This document shows, piece after piece, positions 1-9,049 of a stretch of DNA of 45,618 nucleotides (positions within the stretch are counted from its first letter, which is position 1; each line of letters starts with the position of its first letter). Under the pieces are notes generated by a model that was not told the DNA's origin, did not search any database, and saw only the letters and a list, made by a program, of their open reading frames with translations. The translations under genes were made by a program, and so were the position numbers. The DNA comes from Blastococcus saxobsidens. GTDB lineage: Bacteria > Actinomycetota > Actinomycetes > Mycobacteriales > Geodermatophilaceae. The stretch spans positions 1-45,618 of the forward strand of contig NZ_POQT01000040.1 in NCBI RefSeq assembly GCF_002938435.1, read 5' to 3'.

Positions 1-174
1 CGGGGTCGCCGTCCCGTCGTCCGGCCGCACGTCGTCGGTCGTGGCCGGCGCCGTGCCGGGCTCGTCGCGCTCCCGGCGGGCGCCGGCGACGCGCGCGCGG
101 GGGCTCGGACGGGCGCCCGCGGCCGGCCGCGGGCGCGGGGTCGGGCGGGCGCGGTTGCCGGAGTTCTCGCTCAT
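1..174 (-). CDS. Mce-associated protein, N-terminal part (cut by window edge)
   Basis: An ATG at 174 opens a frame that runs without a stop to base 1. The visible 58 residues are rich in Arg, Ala, Pro and Gly and look disordered, with no membrane segment yet. It starts 7 bases after the stop of the preceding Mce-associated gene, so it is very likely the last or next gene of the same operon. In actinobacterial mce loci this position is usually taken by a small single-pass Mce-associated membrane protein with a disordered N-terminus. The name is therefore inferred from context only. Confidence 0.5.
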   Translation of the reverse strand, partial: MSENSGNRARPTPRPRPAAGARPSPRARVAGARRERDEPGTAPATTDDVRPDDGTATP

Positions 175-181
175 GCCCGCG

Positions 182-844
182 TCACCGCCCCGTGATCCCG
201 GACAGCCGCCACTGGTCGTCCACCTTCTCGAGCTCCACCTGGATGCGGTACTTGACGATCTGCGCCTGCTCGCTGGCGTTGGACTGCTGGCTGGACTGGA
301 TGAGCAGCGCGACGGTGGCGCTGTCCTCGTCGGCCGCGGTCACGCCGGCGCCCACCACCTCCGTGCTGACGACGGCCTCCGACTCGACGATCTGCTGCCG
401 GCGGCTCTCGAGCTGCTCGACCGCCTCCTCGCGGAGATCGCCCACGGCGACCCGCCGGATCTGCTCGATGTCGTCGTCGATGGTCAGGTGGTCGAAGGAC
501 GTCACGTCCACGACCCCCGACCGCGCGGCCTGCAGCGCGCCGGCGTAGTCGGCGGTGCGGATGTCGGAGGTCCCGGGGCGGGTGGACCACAGGAAGGCGA
601 CGGCGGCCAGCAGCAGCACCAGCAGCCCGCCGAGCACCGGCACGAGCGGCAGCGCCGGCCGCGGTCCGCGCGGACCGGGGTGGTCGTTCCCCGTCGGCTC
701 GTCCCCCGCCCCGACGTCGGCGCCGTCCGTGCCGGTCCCGTCGGGGGCGACCGGCGACGGACCGGCGCCGGCCGTGGGACCGTCGTCGACCGTCCGGGTC
801 GTGTCCTCCGCCTCCGGCGGGTGGGCCCGCGCGTCACTCTTCAC
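182..844 (-). CDS. Mce-associated membrane protein
   Basis: A 220-residue protein with a disordered, Asp/Pro/Gly-rich N-terminal ~65 residues, one hydrophobic segment at roughly residues 66-88, and a C-terminal domain that should lie outside the membrane. This is the layout of the Mce-associated (Mam-like) proteins encoded after mceF, which are thought to stabilise Mce complexes. I chose the GTG at 844 because AAGGAGG lies 8 bases upstream. The frame is open back to an ATG at 916, only 7 bases after the mceF stop, which would add 24 low-complexity residues but lacks a comparable ribosome binding site. The family is assigned by architecture and position, not by a catalytic motif. Confidence 0.7.
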   Translation of the reverse strand: MKSDARAHPPEAEDTTRTVDDGPTAGAGPSPVAPDGTGTDGADVGAGDEPTGNDHPGPRGPRPALPLVPVLGGLLVLLLAAVAFLWSTRPGTSDIRTADYAGALQAARSGVVDVTSFDHLTIDDDIEQIRRVAVGDLREEAVEQLESRRQQIVESEAVVSTEVVGAGVTAADEDSATVALLIQSSQQSNASEQAQIVKYRIQVELEKVDDQWRLSGITGR

Positions 845-923
845 CCGCGAGGTCCTCCTTGTCGTCGTCGACGTGGCAGTCGGGGACGGCGTGCCGTCGT
901 CCGGGCGGGCGAGCATGCCACGC

Positions 924-2204
924 TCAGCCCTGCACCGTGGCCACCGGGGTGGCGCGCAGCAGTTCGCTCAGCAGATCGGTGATCGGGCTGAGCGGGTTGG
1001 GCCCACCGCCGCCGCCGGCGGGAACTCCGCCGCCCGGCTGCGCGGCCCCGCGTCCGCCGTCGCTGCCGATGTTCTGCTCGCCGCGGATGCTCGAGCCGTT
1101 CTCGTCGTAGCCGTCCTCGGGCCGCGGGTCCACGCCGTCGAAGACCTGGCAGGACACGGAGTCGGTGTCGACCGCCGCCACCGCCCCCTGGCTCGGCGTC
1201 CGGCTCGTCGGCACGTAGCCGGTCACGCAGGAGTGCGGCTGCTGGGTGAGGACCAGGCCGAAGTGCGAGCGCAGCACCCCGTCCTCGTCCCGCCGGACGA
1301 CCGTGAAGCCACCCGTGACCGCGTCGGGGTAGGTCACCAGCATCTGCTGGATCCCGTCCAGCCGCGGGATCTGGACCTTGTTGAGGATGTCCAGGTTCCG
1401 GACGAGGGAACCCAGACCCGGACCGGCGTCCTCCACCAGGCGCTGCAGCGCCTCCCCCGAGGCGGGCGCGCTCACCAGCAGACCCCGCAGCTGCGGGTCC
1501 AGCTCGACCAGCGTGTCGGTGAAGAGCCGGAGGTCGGCCGCCCACTGCCGGATGGCCGTACGACTGGCGCGCTGGGTGTCCAGCACCGCCTGGCCGTCGG
1601 TGATGAGTTTCAGCGTCTGCGGCAATGATTCCTGCGCGCGGGCCAGCAGCAGGTCGCCGTTGTCGATGAGACGCCCGAGATCGTCACCGGAGCCGGCGAA
1701 GGCCCGGCCGAGCTCGTCGACCACGATCCGGAGGCTCTCCGCGTCGATGGACCCGACCAGCTCGTCGATGTTGAGCAGCATCTGCTCGACGGGCACCGGG
1801 ATGCTGGTCCGCTCCTGCACGATGACCGCGCCGTCCTCGAGGTAGGGCTCCCCCTCGCTGCGTGGGCGCAGGATCACGTACTGCTCCCCCACCGCGCTGC
1901 GGGTGGCCACGACCGCATCGGTGTCGGCCGGGATGGGGTCGGTCCCCGGGTCGATGCTGAGCTCGACCCGGACCCCGTCGTCGACCAGTTCCATGTCCGT
2001 CACCCGCCCCACGGCGACCCCGCGGTAGGTGACCTCGGCGTTGACGAAGATCCCGCCGGAGTCGTCGAAATCGGCAGCGACCTCGTACCCGCTGCCCAGC
2101 AGGAGGCGGTCCAGACCCACGTAGTTGAAGCCGAGGTAGGCCGTTCCCAGGATTGCGACGGTGAGGAAGGCCAACAGTTTGATCTTGGTCGCGCGGGTGA
2201 TCAC
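924..2204 (-). CDS. mceF: MceF, MCE-family substrate-binding subunit
   Basis: A 426-residue MCE protein and the last of the six Mce subunits. It has an N-terminal membrane anchor at residues ~8-28, an MCE/MlaD domain at ~38-115 (including TYRGVAVGRV and the VGEQYVIL strand), then a long helical region to ~300. MCE subunits form a ring and tunnel that moves lipids or sterols across the envelope to the YrbE permease. The C-terminal ~50 residues are Gly/Pro/Asn-rich and disordered. The start ATG overlaps the mceE stop by 4 bases, which implies translational coupling. Confidence 0.9.
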   Translation of the reverse strand: MITRATKIKLLAFLTVAILGTAYLGFNYVGLDRLLLGSGYEVAADFDDSGGIFVNAEVTYRGVAVGRVTDMELVDDGVRVELSIDPGTDPIPADTDAVVATRSAVGEQYVILRPRSEGEPYLEDGAVIVQERTSIPVPVEQMLLNIDELVGSIDAESLRIVVDELGRAFAGSGDDLGRLIDNGDLLLARAQESLPQTLKLITDGQAVLDTQRASRTAIRQWAADLRLFTDTLVELDPQLRGLLVSAPASGEALQRLVEDAGPGLGSLVRNLDILNKVQIPRLDGIQQMLVTYPDAVTGGFTVVRRDEDGVLRSHFGLVLTQQPHSCVTGYVPTSRTPSQGAVAAVDTDSVSCQVFDGVDPRPEDGYDENGSSIRGEQNIGSDGGRGAAQPGGGVPAGGGGGPNPLSPITDLLSELLRATPVATVQG

Positions 2205-3466
2205 CGACCCACCTCCGGAATTGCGGGGAGACCGGCGCGACCGGCCCGATCGACGCTTCCGGGTACCGCGTCGACCACGGTGCCGGGCAAGCCCTCCAGC
2301 CCGGACGGTGATGTCGCCGTCGTGGTCGAGCCGCCGCCTCCCCCACCGCCACCGCCGGTACCGGTGTCGCCTTCCACTCCACAGCCGTCACCCACGAGGA
2401 CGTCGGTCACGGCCAGCTCCCGCAGTGAGCCGTCCTGGTCGACGACGAAGCGGCACAAGATCGTGGTGAGGTCGAGGTCGATGGTGGCGGTCATGTTCGT
2501 GAACAGCGCCGTGCCGCCGGACTGCGCCTGCCGGTAGTTCAGCGCCGACAGGGAGCTGTCCGGGAACGGGTAGGTGAGCAGCAGCTCCAGGGAACCGGCC
2601 AGGTCCGGCCCCGCGGCGGCCAGCTGGGTGAGCACCGGCTGCAGCAGCTGCAGGTCGGCGACGGTGTTGGCCGCCGACTGCTCGATGACCCTGGTGCCGA
2701 CGTCGCCCAGCCGGGCCAGACCCTCGAGCATGGAGACCAGCAGGTCGCGCTGCTGGTTGATCACGTCGAGGCCCGGGCCGATGGTGTCGAGCGCGGTCTC
2801 GATCGTCGCCGTGCGCTCCGCCAGGGTCGCGGCGAGCGCGTCGGCGTTGTCGAGAGCACGGTTGATCTCCGCCTTCTGCTCGTCGAGGCCACCGATGAAC
2901 GTGTCGAGCTGCGTGAGCGTCTCCTTGATGGCCGACTCCCGACCCTCCAGCGCGTTCCCGAGTTCCCGGTTGATCGTCTGGAGCTGTGCCAGGCCGCCAC
3001 CGTTGAGCACCAGGGACATCGCGCCGAGCAGTTCCTCGACCTCGACGTTGCGGTTGGTGCGCTCGAGCGGGATCCGGTCACCGTCGCCGAGGCTGCCCCG
3101 CGGCTCCACCTCGCCGCCCGGCGGGGCCAGCTCGACGTACTTCTCCCCCAGCAGCGACGACTGCTGGATGGCCGCCACGGAGTTGGCCGGCAGCTCGACG
3201 TCGCCGTTGACGGTGACCGTGACCACCGCGGTCCAGTCCTCGCCGAGCTCGATCTCCTCGACCCGGCCCACGGGGACGTCGGCCACCCGCACACCGGACT
3301 GCGGCACCAGGTCCAGCACGTCGAGGAACTCGATCTGCACCGTGTACGGCTCGTCCCCGAGGTCGGCCCCACCGGGGAGACTGAACGAGTAGGCGCCGCG
3401 GAAGCCGCAACCGGTCAGCAGGAGCAGCCCGGCGCTGAGCGCCACGAGCCGCCGGGTCCGGGTCAT
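2201..3466 (-). CDS. mceE: MceE, MCE-family lipoprotein
   Basis: A 421-residue lipoprotein MCE subunit. The signal peptide ends in the lipobox L17-T-G-C20, the hallmark that separates MceE (LprK type) from the other five subunits. The MCE domain is at ~40-120 (SGVRVADVPVGRVEEIEL, LLGEKYVEL). A helical segment full of Asp, Leu and Gln follows, as expected for the tunnel-forming region. Near the C-terminus is a tract of about nine Gly followed by Ser/Thr, probably a flexible linker. It overlaps mceD and mceF by 4 bases on either side. Confidence 0.92.
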   Translation of the reverse strand: MTRTRRLVALSAGLLLLTGCGFRGAYSFSLPGGADLGDEPYTVQIEFLDVLDLVPQSGVRVADVPVGRVEEIELGEDWTAVVTVTVNGDVELPANSVAAIQQSSLLGEKYVELAPPGGEVEPRGSLGDGDRIPLERTNRNVEVEELLGAMSLVLNGGGLAQLQTINRELGNALEGRESAIKETLTQLDTFIGGLDEQKAEINRALDNADALAATLAERTATIETALDTIGPGLDVINQQRDLLVSMLEGLARLGDVGTRVIEQSAANTVADLQLLQPVLTQLAAAGPDLAGSLELLLTYPFPDSSLSALNYRQAQSGGTALFTNMTATIDLDLTTILCRFVVDQDGSLRELAVTDVLVGDGCGVEGDTGTGGGGGGGGGSTTTATSPSGLEGLPGTVVDAVPGSVDRAGRAGLPAIPEVGR

Positions 3467-4713
3467 TCCGCAGCCTCCGTCGCGACGGGAACGAAGCCGA
3501 CCGGCAGTGGCGGTGCGCCGCCACCGCCACCGCCGCCGCCGCCGCCGAAGATCGCCTCCCAGATCTCGTCGCGATCCGCGACGCCGTTGCCGTTGAGGTC
3601 GTCCGGGCCGTTGGCGTTGTCGGCATCGCCCGAGAGCAGGCGGGAGCAGATGTCCTGCACGCTGTTACGCAACGGCGCCGTCGGCTCGACCGGCAGCGGC
3701 AGCACCTCGAGGTCGACGCGGCCGAGCTGGTAGAGCGCTCCGCAGACGACCACCTCGGGCGTCATGGAGCCGAAACCGTTGTCCCTGGTGTCCAGGGTGC
3801 CGTAGTCGGGGTTGTACGCCCGGGCCAGGTTGCCCAGCGCGGCCGGCGCCACGTCGAGCACCTCGGCGAGCGCGTTGCGCTGCTGCACGAGCACGAGGGT
3901 GACGTCGGCCAGCCGGTCGACGTTCGTGGTGAGCAGCGCGGTGTTGTCACGCACGAAGCCGGCAACGTCGGCGAGCGCGTCGTTGAGCAGGGTGATCGCC
4001 TCCGCAAGGTCCTCCCGCTCAGCGGCCAGCAGGTCGGTCACCGCCGCCATGTTGTCGTTGAACTGGCCTACCTGGGCATCGATGGTGGCCAGCGCGGAGG
4101 TGAAGACCTGCAGGTTGTCCAGCGACCCGAACAGGTCCTCGCGGTTCTCCGCCAGTGTCTCCACCGCCTGGGAGAACCCGGTGAGGGTCCGGTTCAGCGC
4201 CTCGCCGTTGCCCTCGAGATTGGCCGCACCCACGTCGACGAGGTCCGACAGCGCCCCGTTCGCGTTGGCGCCGGTCGGGCCGAGCGCGGCCGACAGCTCG
4301 TCGAGCGCCGCGTAGACGGCGTCGAGCTCCACCGGGATGGCGGTGCGCTCGAGCGACAGCTCGTCGCCGTCCTGCATCTTCGGGCCGCCGTCGTAGACCG
4401 GGGCGAACTGCACGTACCGGTCGGACACCAGCGACGGGGCGAGCACCACGGCATCCGCGTCCGCGGGGATCGCGTAGTCGTCGTCGATGCTCATCTCGAC
4501 GCGGACGCGGTCACCGAGCGGGACGATGTCGTCGATGGTGCCGATCGGGATGCCGAGCACCCGGACGTCCGACCCCGGGTAGAGGCCGACCGTCTCGGTG
4601 AAGTACGCCGTCACCCGGTACTGGCCGGCCGGCCGCAGGATCGTCCAGCCCAGCGCGGCGAGCAGCACCAGCGCGGCTGCCAGTGCGATCCCGCGCTGCA
4701 GCGTGCCGCTCAT
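3463..4713 (-). CDS. mceD: MceD, MCE-family subunit with C-terminal EF-hand-like loop
   Basis: A 416-residue MCE subunit with a membrane anchor at ~6-26, an MCE domain at ~30-110 (YPGSDVRVLGIPIGTIDDI, LVSDRYVQFAP) and a helical tunnel region to ~310. The ATG at 4713 is preferred over a GTG three bases earlier because GGGAGG lies 6 bases upstream. It overlaps the mceC stop as TGATG. Close to the end (residues ~372-383) is a 12-residue loop DLNGNGVADRDE that fits the DxDxDGxxxxxE calcium loop. Ten consecutive Gly and a Pro-rich tail follow. Such a loop is not part of the MCE core. Confidence 0.92.
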   Translation of the reverse strand: MSGTLQRGIALAAALVLLAALGWTILRPAGQYRVTAYFTETVGLYPGSDVRVLGIPIGTIDDIVPLGDRVRVEMSIDDDYAIPADADAVVLAPSLVSDRYVQFAPVYDGGPKMQDGDELSLERTAIPVELDAVYAALDELSAALGPTGANANGALSDLVDVGAANLEGNGEALNRTLTGFSQAVETLAENREDLFGSLDNLQVFTSALATIDAQVGQFNDNMAAVTDLLAAEREDLAEAITLLNDALADVAGFVRDNTALLTTNVDRLADVTLVLVQQRNALAEVLDVAPAALGNLARAYNPDYGTLDTRDNGFGSMTPEVVVCGALYQLGRVDLEVLPLPVEPTAPLRNSVQDICSRLLSGDADNANGPDDLNGNGVADRDEIWEAIFGGGGGGGGGGAPPLPVGFVPVATEAAE

Positions 4714-5738
4714 CACTGACCTCCCGGGGTGCAGCCGGTGACGGGCGTGGACCCCGCCGGCGTGCAGATGGCTGCGCCGACAACCGTCGGCAGCAGGTCG
4801 TTGACGAAGCTGTCGAACCAGCGGCCGTTGCCGAGGGTGTTGGTGAACACCCGGACGAACGGCGCCAGCTCGTTGACCGTCTGGGCCAGCGCTGCCCGGT
4901 TGCGCGACAGGATGTCGGTGACCCGCGACAGCTGCTGCAGCGCCGGGGTGAGCGCCTCACGGTTGTCCGCGACCAGCCCCGACAGCTGCCGCGAGAGCTC
5001 CTGCGTGCTGGTCAGGATCGAGTCGATGAGCTCCCGCCGCTCCTGCACCTCGGTGAGCAGGGTGTTGGAGTCGAGGATCAGCCGGGTGAACTCGCCGTTG
5101 CGATCGGCGAGCACCTGGGTGACGTCCCGCGTCGCTGACAGCAGCTCCCGCAGCTGGGCGTCGCGGGAGGCGATCGTGTCCGACAACCGGGCCAAGCCCT
5201 GCAGGGAGGACCGGACCTCCTCCGGCGTCTCGGCGAAGGTCTCCGACAGCACCTCGAAGGATCTCGCCATCTGAGCGGTGTCGATCTCCTGCACCGTGCT
5301 GGAGAGGTCCGCGAAGGCCTCGACGACGTCGTAGGGGGACGCGGTGCGCTCCAGCGGGATCGGCTCCTCGGGGTCGAGCTCCCCGGACCCACGGGGCACG
5401 AGGGCCACGTACTTCGCCCCGAGCACCGTCTCGATCTTGATGGCGGCCTCCGAGCGGTCCCCGACGAAGGTGTCCTTGATCCGGAACTCGACCATCACTG
5501 CGCCGCCCTCCAGGGCCAGGCTCTCCACGCTGCCGACCTTGACGCCGGCGACCCGGACCGGGTCGTCCGCCTGCAATCCGGCGGCCTCGGAGAACTGCGC
5601 CCGGTACACGGTGCCGCCGCCGACGAGTGGCAGGGACTGGGCGTTGAAGGCCAGGAACACCAGTACGGCGATCACGGTCAGGCTCACGGCCCCGACGACG
5701 ACCGGGTTCTTGTCGCGGAAGTTCGCGGAGCGCGCCAT
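4713..5738 (-). CDS. mceC: MceC, MCE-family subunit
   Basis: A 341-residue MCE subunit with a single N-terminal membrane segment (~12-34), an MCE domain at ~40-120 (RVAGVKVGSVESLALEG, VLGAKYVALVP) and a helical region behind it. The frame opens at a GTG at 5747. I start it at the ATG at 5738 because GGAGGGG lies about 8 bases upstream and this ATG overlaps the mceB stop as TGATG, the same junction used by mceC/mceD. It acts in the envelope as one ring of the Mce lipid-transfer tunnel. Confidence 0.9.
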   Translation of the reverse strand: MARSANFRDKNPVVVGAVSLTVIAVLVFLAFNAQSLPLVGGGTVYRAQFSEAAGLQADDPVRVAGVKVGSVESLALEGGAVMVEFRIKDTFVGDRSEAAIKIETVLGAKYVALVPRGSGELDPEEPIPLERTASPYDVVEAFADLSSTVQEIDTAQMARSFEVLSETFAETPEEVRSSLQGLARLSDTIASRDAQLRELLSATRDVTQVLADRNGEFTRLILDSNTLLTEVQERRELIDSILTSTQELSRQLSGLVADNREALTPALQQLSRVTDILSRNRAALAQTVNELAPFVRVFTNTLGNGRWFDSFVNDLLPTVVGAAICTPAGSTPVTGCTPGGQ

Positions 5739-6805
5739 CACCCACACCCCTCCGCACCGCTGTCGAACTCGAACTCACGGGCGATGGGCTCCTGGCCCGG
5801 AAGCGGTGCCGGCAGGGTGACGGTTCCGCCGGACCGGCACATGAAGAAGTTGAACCAGCTGCCGTTGATGGCCGTCCGGGTCGTCAGGTCCAGCTTGGTC
5901 GGTGCCAGCTGGAGGAACTCCTCGACGAGGTCACCGCTGTCGGCGACGTTGCGGGACAGGTCCTCCAGAGCCCGGATGTCAGCGGCCAGCGGCGGTCGGA
6001 CCTCCTCGAGGAAGCCGCTGGTCGCGACAGCGAGCTGGTCGATCGTCTGCAGCGAGTCGAAGATGGCCTCGCGGTCACCGGCCAGGCCGGTGACGAACTG
6101 CTGCAGGCTGACCACCAGGTCGGACAGCTGCTGGTCGCGGGCGGCCACCGTGCTCATGACGGTGGTCAGGTTGTCGATGACGCTGCCGATCACCGCGTCC
6201 TTGTCGGCGAGGGACTCGGTCAGCGAGGCGACGTGCGCGAGCAGGCTCTCCATGGTCCCGCCCTCGCCCTGGAACACCTGGATGATCTCGAACGACACCC
6301 GGTTGACGTCCTGCGGGGAGAGCGCCTGCAGCAGCGGCTGGAAGCCGCCGAACAGGGTGGTGAGGTCCAGCGCCTCGGTGGTGCGGTCGAGCGGGATGGC
6401 CTCGTCCTCCCGCAGCGTCGCGCCGGAGGAACCATCCCCCTCGGTCAGGGCGATGTACCGCTGCCCGACGAGGTTGCGGTAGCGGATGGTCGCCTCGACG
6501 CCCGCGGGGAGCGGGACGTCGGCGGTCACCTCGAACCCCACCTCGGCCACCGGCCGGGCGTTCCGGTCGGACTGGTCCGCCACCCCGATGGTCGTCACCT
6601 GCCCCACCCGGACCCCGGCGATCCGCACCTCGTCGCCCTCGACGAGCCCGGCGACATCGGTGAACTGCGCCCGGTAGGCCGTCTGATCCCCGTAACCGGC
6701 GTTGGTGATCGTCGTGACGAGCACGTAGGCAGCCATCATCGTCACGACCGCGAACACGACCAGCTTGATCAGCGGCGCGGCCAGGCCGCGGAGCTGCCCC
6801 TTCAT
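5738..6805 (-). CDS. mceB: MceB, MCE-family subunit
   Basis: A 355-residue MCE subunit with an N-terminal membrane segment (~12-32), an MCE domain at ~40-125 (EVRIAGVRVGQVTTIGV, NLVGQRYIAL) and an extended helical region. The ATG overlaps the mceA stop by 4 bases. Two Cys lie near the C-terminus (MCRSGG and the final GCG), as is common in MceB/MceC tails, and could form a disulfide outside the membrane. Confidence 0.9.
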   Translation of the reverse strand: MKGQLRGLAAPLIKLVVFAVVTMMAAYVLVTTITNAGYGDQTAYRAQFTDVAGLVEGDEVRIAGVRVGQVTTIGVADQSDRNARPVAEVGFEVTADVPLPAGVEATIRYRNLVGQRYIALTEGDGSSGATLREDEAIPLDRTTEALDLTTLFGGFQPLLQALSPQDVNRVSFEIIQVFQGEGGTMESLLAHVASLTESLADKDAVIGSVIDNLTTVMSTVAARDQQLSDLVVSLQQFVTGLAGDREAIFDSLQTIDQLAVATSGFLEEVRPPLAADIRALEDLSRNVADSGDLVEEFLQLAPTKLDLTTRTAINGSWFNFFMCRSGGTVTLPAPLPGQEPIAREFEFDSGAEGCG

Positions 6806-8175
6806 CGGATCACCACGCTCTTCCCCCGCAGGATGGGTGCCAGGCTGGACGCCGACAGGTCGGACACCTCACCGGGCTCTGCCCCGGTCTGGTAGGCCAG
6901 CAGGCTCCGGACGAAGTCGAGTTCGGCCAACGAGCCGGCCAGGGTGCCGGGCACCGAGTTGCCACCGGTGGTCCTGCCCGGCGGCGGGTTGCCACCGTCG
7001 TCGGGGCCGCCGCGGTAGCAGGCGGGTTCCGGACGCTCCTGGCTCTCCGGCGACTCGACGCCGTCGTTGGGCGGGAACGGGCAGTAGTACTCCCCCGAGG
7101 CCGCCTGTGCGATCTCGCCGTCGATGTCGTCGAGGCCGCGGCAGTCCGGCGCGGACATGTCCTGGTAGGCGGGCTGGTCGCCCGGCTGGTATCCGTTGCG
7201 CGGCGGCAGCACGACCTGGATGTTGAGGTTCAGGGCCGGATCCCCGTCGGCACCGAAGGTCTCACCGATCCGGGGCACGGACCGGGTCAGTCCCTCGAGC
7301 AGGCAGGGGTAGATCGGCGAGTACTCGGCGAAGAGACCGAGGACGGGACGCGAGGTCTCGGCCAGCGAGATCAGGTTCCGCTCGTTGGTCTCGAGGAAGC
7401 CGGCGGTGACGTTGGCGGAGCTGGCGCCCACCGTGAACGTGCGGCGCAGCTGCTCCTCCTGGTCGACCACCGTCGTATTGGTGACCGCCAGGTTGTCGAG
7501 CACGGCGAGCAGGTCGTCGGCCGCGCCCTCGTAGGTCTCGGCGAAGTCGGCCAGCCCGGAGATGTCGGCCTGCAGCTCCGGCAGCACGGTGCTGATCTCC
7601 CCGAAGTACTCGCCGGTGGCGGCAAGGTTCGCGCCGAGCGAGTCGCCGCGCCCGCGCAGTGCGTCGGCGACGGCGCCGAGGGTGTAGGAGAGGTCCTGCG
7701 GTTGCACGGCCTGGAGCAGCGGAAGCGTGTCGTCGATGACGCGCTGCAGCTCGATGGCGTTCTCGCTGCGGTCCTGGCCGATGACGTCACCGTCGGCGAG
7801 GCGCTCGGCACTCGGCTGCTCGGGGAGCTCGAGGGAGACGAAGCGCTCACCGAAGAGCGTCTTGGGCAGCAGCCGGGCGGTGACGTCGGCCGGGATCTGG
7901 TCGAGGTACTCGGGGTTGATGGCCAGCTCGATGGTGGCGCCGTCGACGTCGGCCTCGACCTCACGCACGTCCCCCACGATGACCCCGCGCACCTTGACGT
8001 CGGAAGCCTCCTGCAGCTGGTTGCCGGCCGTGTCGACGAGCAGCGTCACCCGCGCCACGTCGGTGAACACCTTCTTGTAGGTGGCCACCGACAGACCCAG
8101 CAGCAGCGCCAGCACGACGAGGAAGGCCAGTCCCTGCACCCGGCGCCGGATCACGCGCCCCTTGGCCGTGGACAT
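6802..8175 (-). CDS. mceA: MceA, MCE-family subunit
   Basis: A 457-residue MCE protein, first and longest of the six subunits as is usual for MceA. It has a basic N-terminus, a membrane segment at ~18-36, an MCE domain at ~40-125 (ASDVKVRGVIVGDVREVE, LFGERFVSLELP), a helical tunnel region, then a Pro/Gly-rich C-terminal part with several Cys. The frame extends 46 codons further upstream. That extension is only the antisense-like GC-rich tail of the permease gene, so the ATG at 8175, 7 bases after the permease stop, is used. Confidence 0.9.
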   Translation of the reverse strand: MSTAKGRVIRRRVQGLAFLVVLALLLGLSVATYKKVFTDVARVTLLVDTAGNQLQEASDVKVRGVIVGDVREVEADVDGATIELAINPEYLDQIPADVTARLLPKTLFGERFVSLELPEQPSAERLADGDVIGQDRSENAIELQRVIDDTLPLLQAVQPQDLSYTLGAVADALRGRGDSLGANLAATGEYFGEISTVLPELQADISGLADFAETYEGAADDLLAVLDNLAVTNTTVVDQEEQLRRTFTVGASSANVTAGFLETNERNLISLAETSRPVLGLFAEYSPIYPCLLEGLTRSVPRIGETFGADGDPALNLNIQVVLPPRNGYQPGDQPAYQDMSAPDCRGLDDIDGEIAQAASGEYYCPFPPNDGVESPESQERPEPACYRGGPDDGGNPPPGRTTGGNSVPGTLAGSLAELDFVRSLLAYQTGAEPGEVSDLSASSLAPILRGKSVVIR

Positions 8176-8182
8176 CAGGCCC

Positions 8183-9049
8183 TCACCCCGCAATCCGGAC
8201 GGTCGTCGTCGAGCCCCAGATGGCCAGCGACAGGAACAGGTCGACGATGTTGATGGCCACGATGGAGAAGCGCACCGCCCGGCCGACGGCCATGCCCACG
8301 CCCGCCGGCCCACCGCTGGCGCGGTAGCCGTAGTAGCAGTGCGTCAGGATGATGATCACGGCGAAGACGAGCACCTTGAGGAACGACCACAGCACGTCCT
8401 GCGGTGGCAGGAACAGGTTGAAGTAGTGGTCGTAGGTCCCGGTCGACTGCCCGTACGCCTGGGTGGCGATGGTCCGGGTGGCGAAGTAGCTCGTCAGGAG
8501 CCCCAGCACGTACAGCGGGACGACGGCGATGAAGCCGGCGATGATGCGCGTGGTCACCAGGAACGGCAGCGACGGCACGCCCATGACCTCGAGCGCGTCG
8601 ATCTCCTCGTTGATCCGCATCGCGCCGATCTGCGCGGTGAACCCGCAGCCGACCGTCGCCGAGAGGGCCAGCCCGGCCACCAGGGGCGCGATCTCGCGGG
8701 TGTTGAAGTAGGCGGAGAGGAAGCCGGTGAAGGCGGAGGTGCCGAGCTGGTCCAGGGCGGCGTAGCCCTGGAGCCCGACCTCGGTGCCGGTGAAGAAGGA
8801 GAGGAAGGCGATGACGCCGACCGTGCCGCCGATGACCGCGAGCGCGCCGGTGCCGAACGTGACCTCCGCGAGCAGCCGGAACGTCTCCCGCTTGTAGCGG
8901 CGCAGGGTGCGCGGCACCCAGCCCAGCGCGCGGCCGTAGAAGCCGAGCTGGTCCCCGAGATCGTCGAGGGTGTCCAGCGGCTTCTGGTAGCCCTTCTTGA
9001 GCTTGCGCAGGCCGACCCGGACCCGGTCGGTGGGCGAGAGAAGGGCCAT
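8183..9049 (-). CDS. yrbEB: YrbE/MlaE-family ABC transporter permease B
   Basis: A 288-residue integral membrane protein, the second of the paired permeases. It has about five hydrophobic segments and the MlaE-family signature INEEIDALEVMGVPSLPFLVTTR, the cytoplasmic coupling element that contacts the ATPase. With YrbEA it forms the inner-membrane channel on which the Mce ring sits. A GTG at 9052 and an ATG at 9049 are both possible starts, and the ATG has the better distance to GAAGGGG. The start overlaps the yrbEA stop. Confidence 0.92.
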   Translation of the reverse strand: MALLSPTDRVRVGLRKLKKGYQKPLDTLDDLGDQLGFYGRALGWVPRTLRRYKRETFRLLAEVTFGTGALAVIGGTVGVIAFLSFFTGTEVGLQGYAALDQLGTSAFTGFLSAYFNTREIAPLVAGLALSATVGCGFTAQIGAMRINEEIDALEVMGVPSLPFLVTTRIIAGFIAVVPLYVLGLLTSYFATRTIATQAYGQSTGTYDHYFNLFLPPQDVLWSFLKVLVFAVIIILTHCYYGYRASGGPAGVGMAVGRAVRFSIVAINIVDLFLSLAIWGSTTTVRIAG

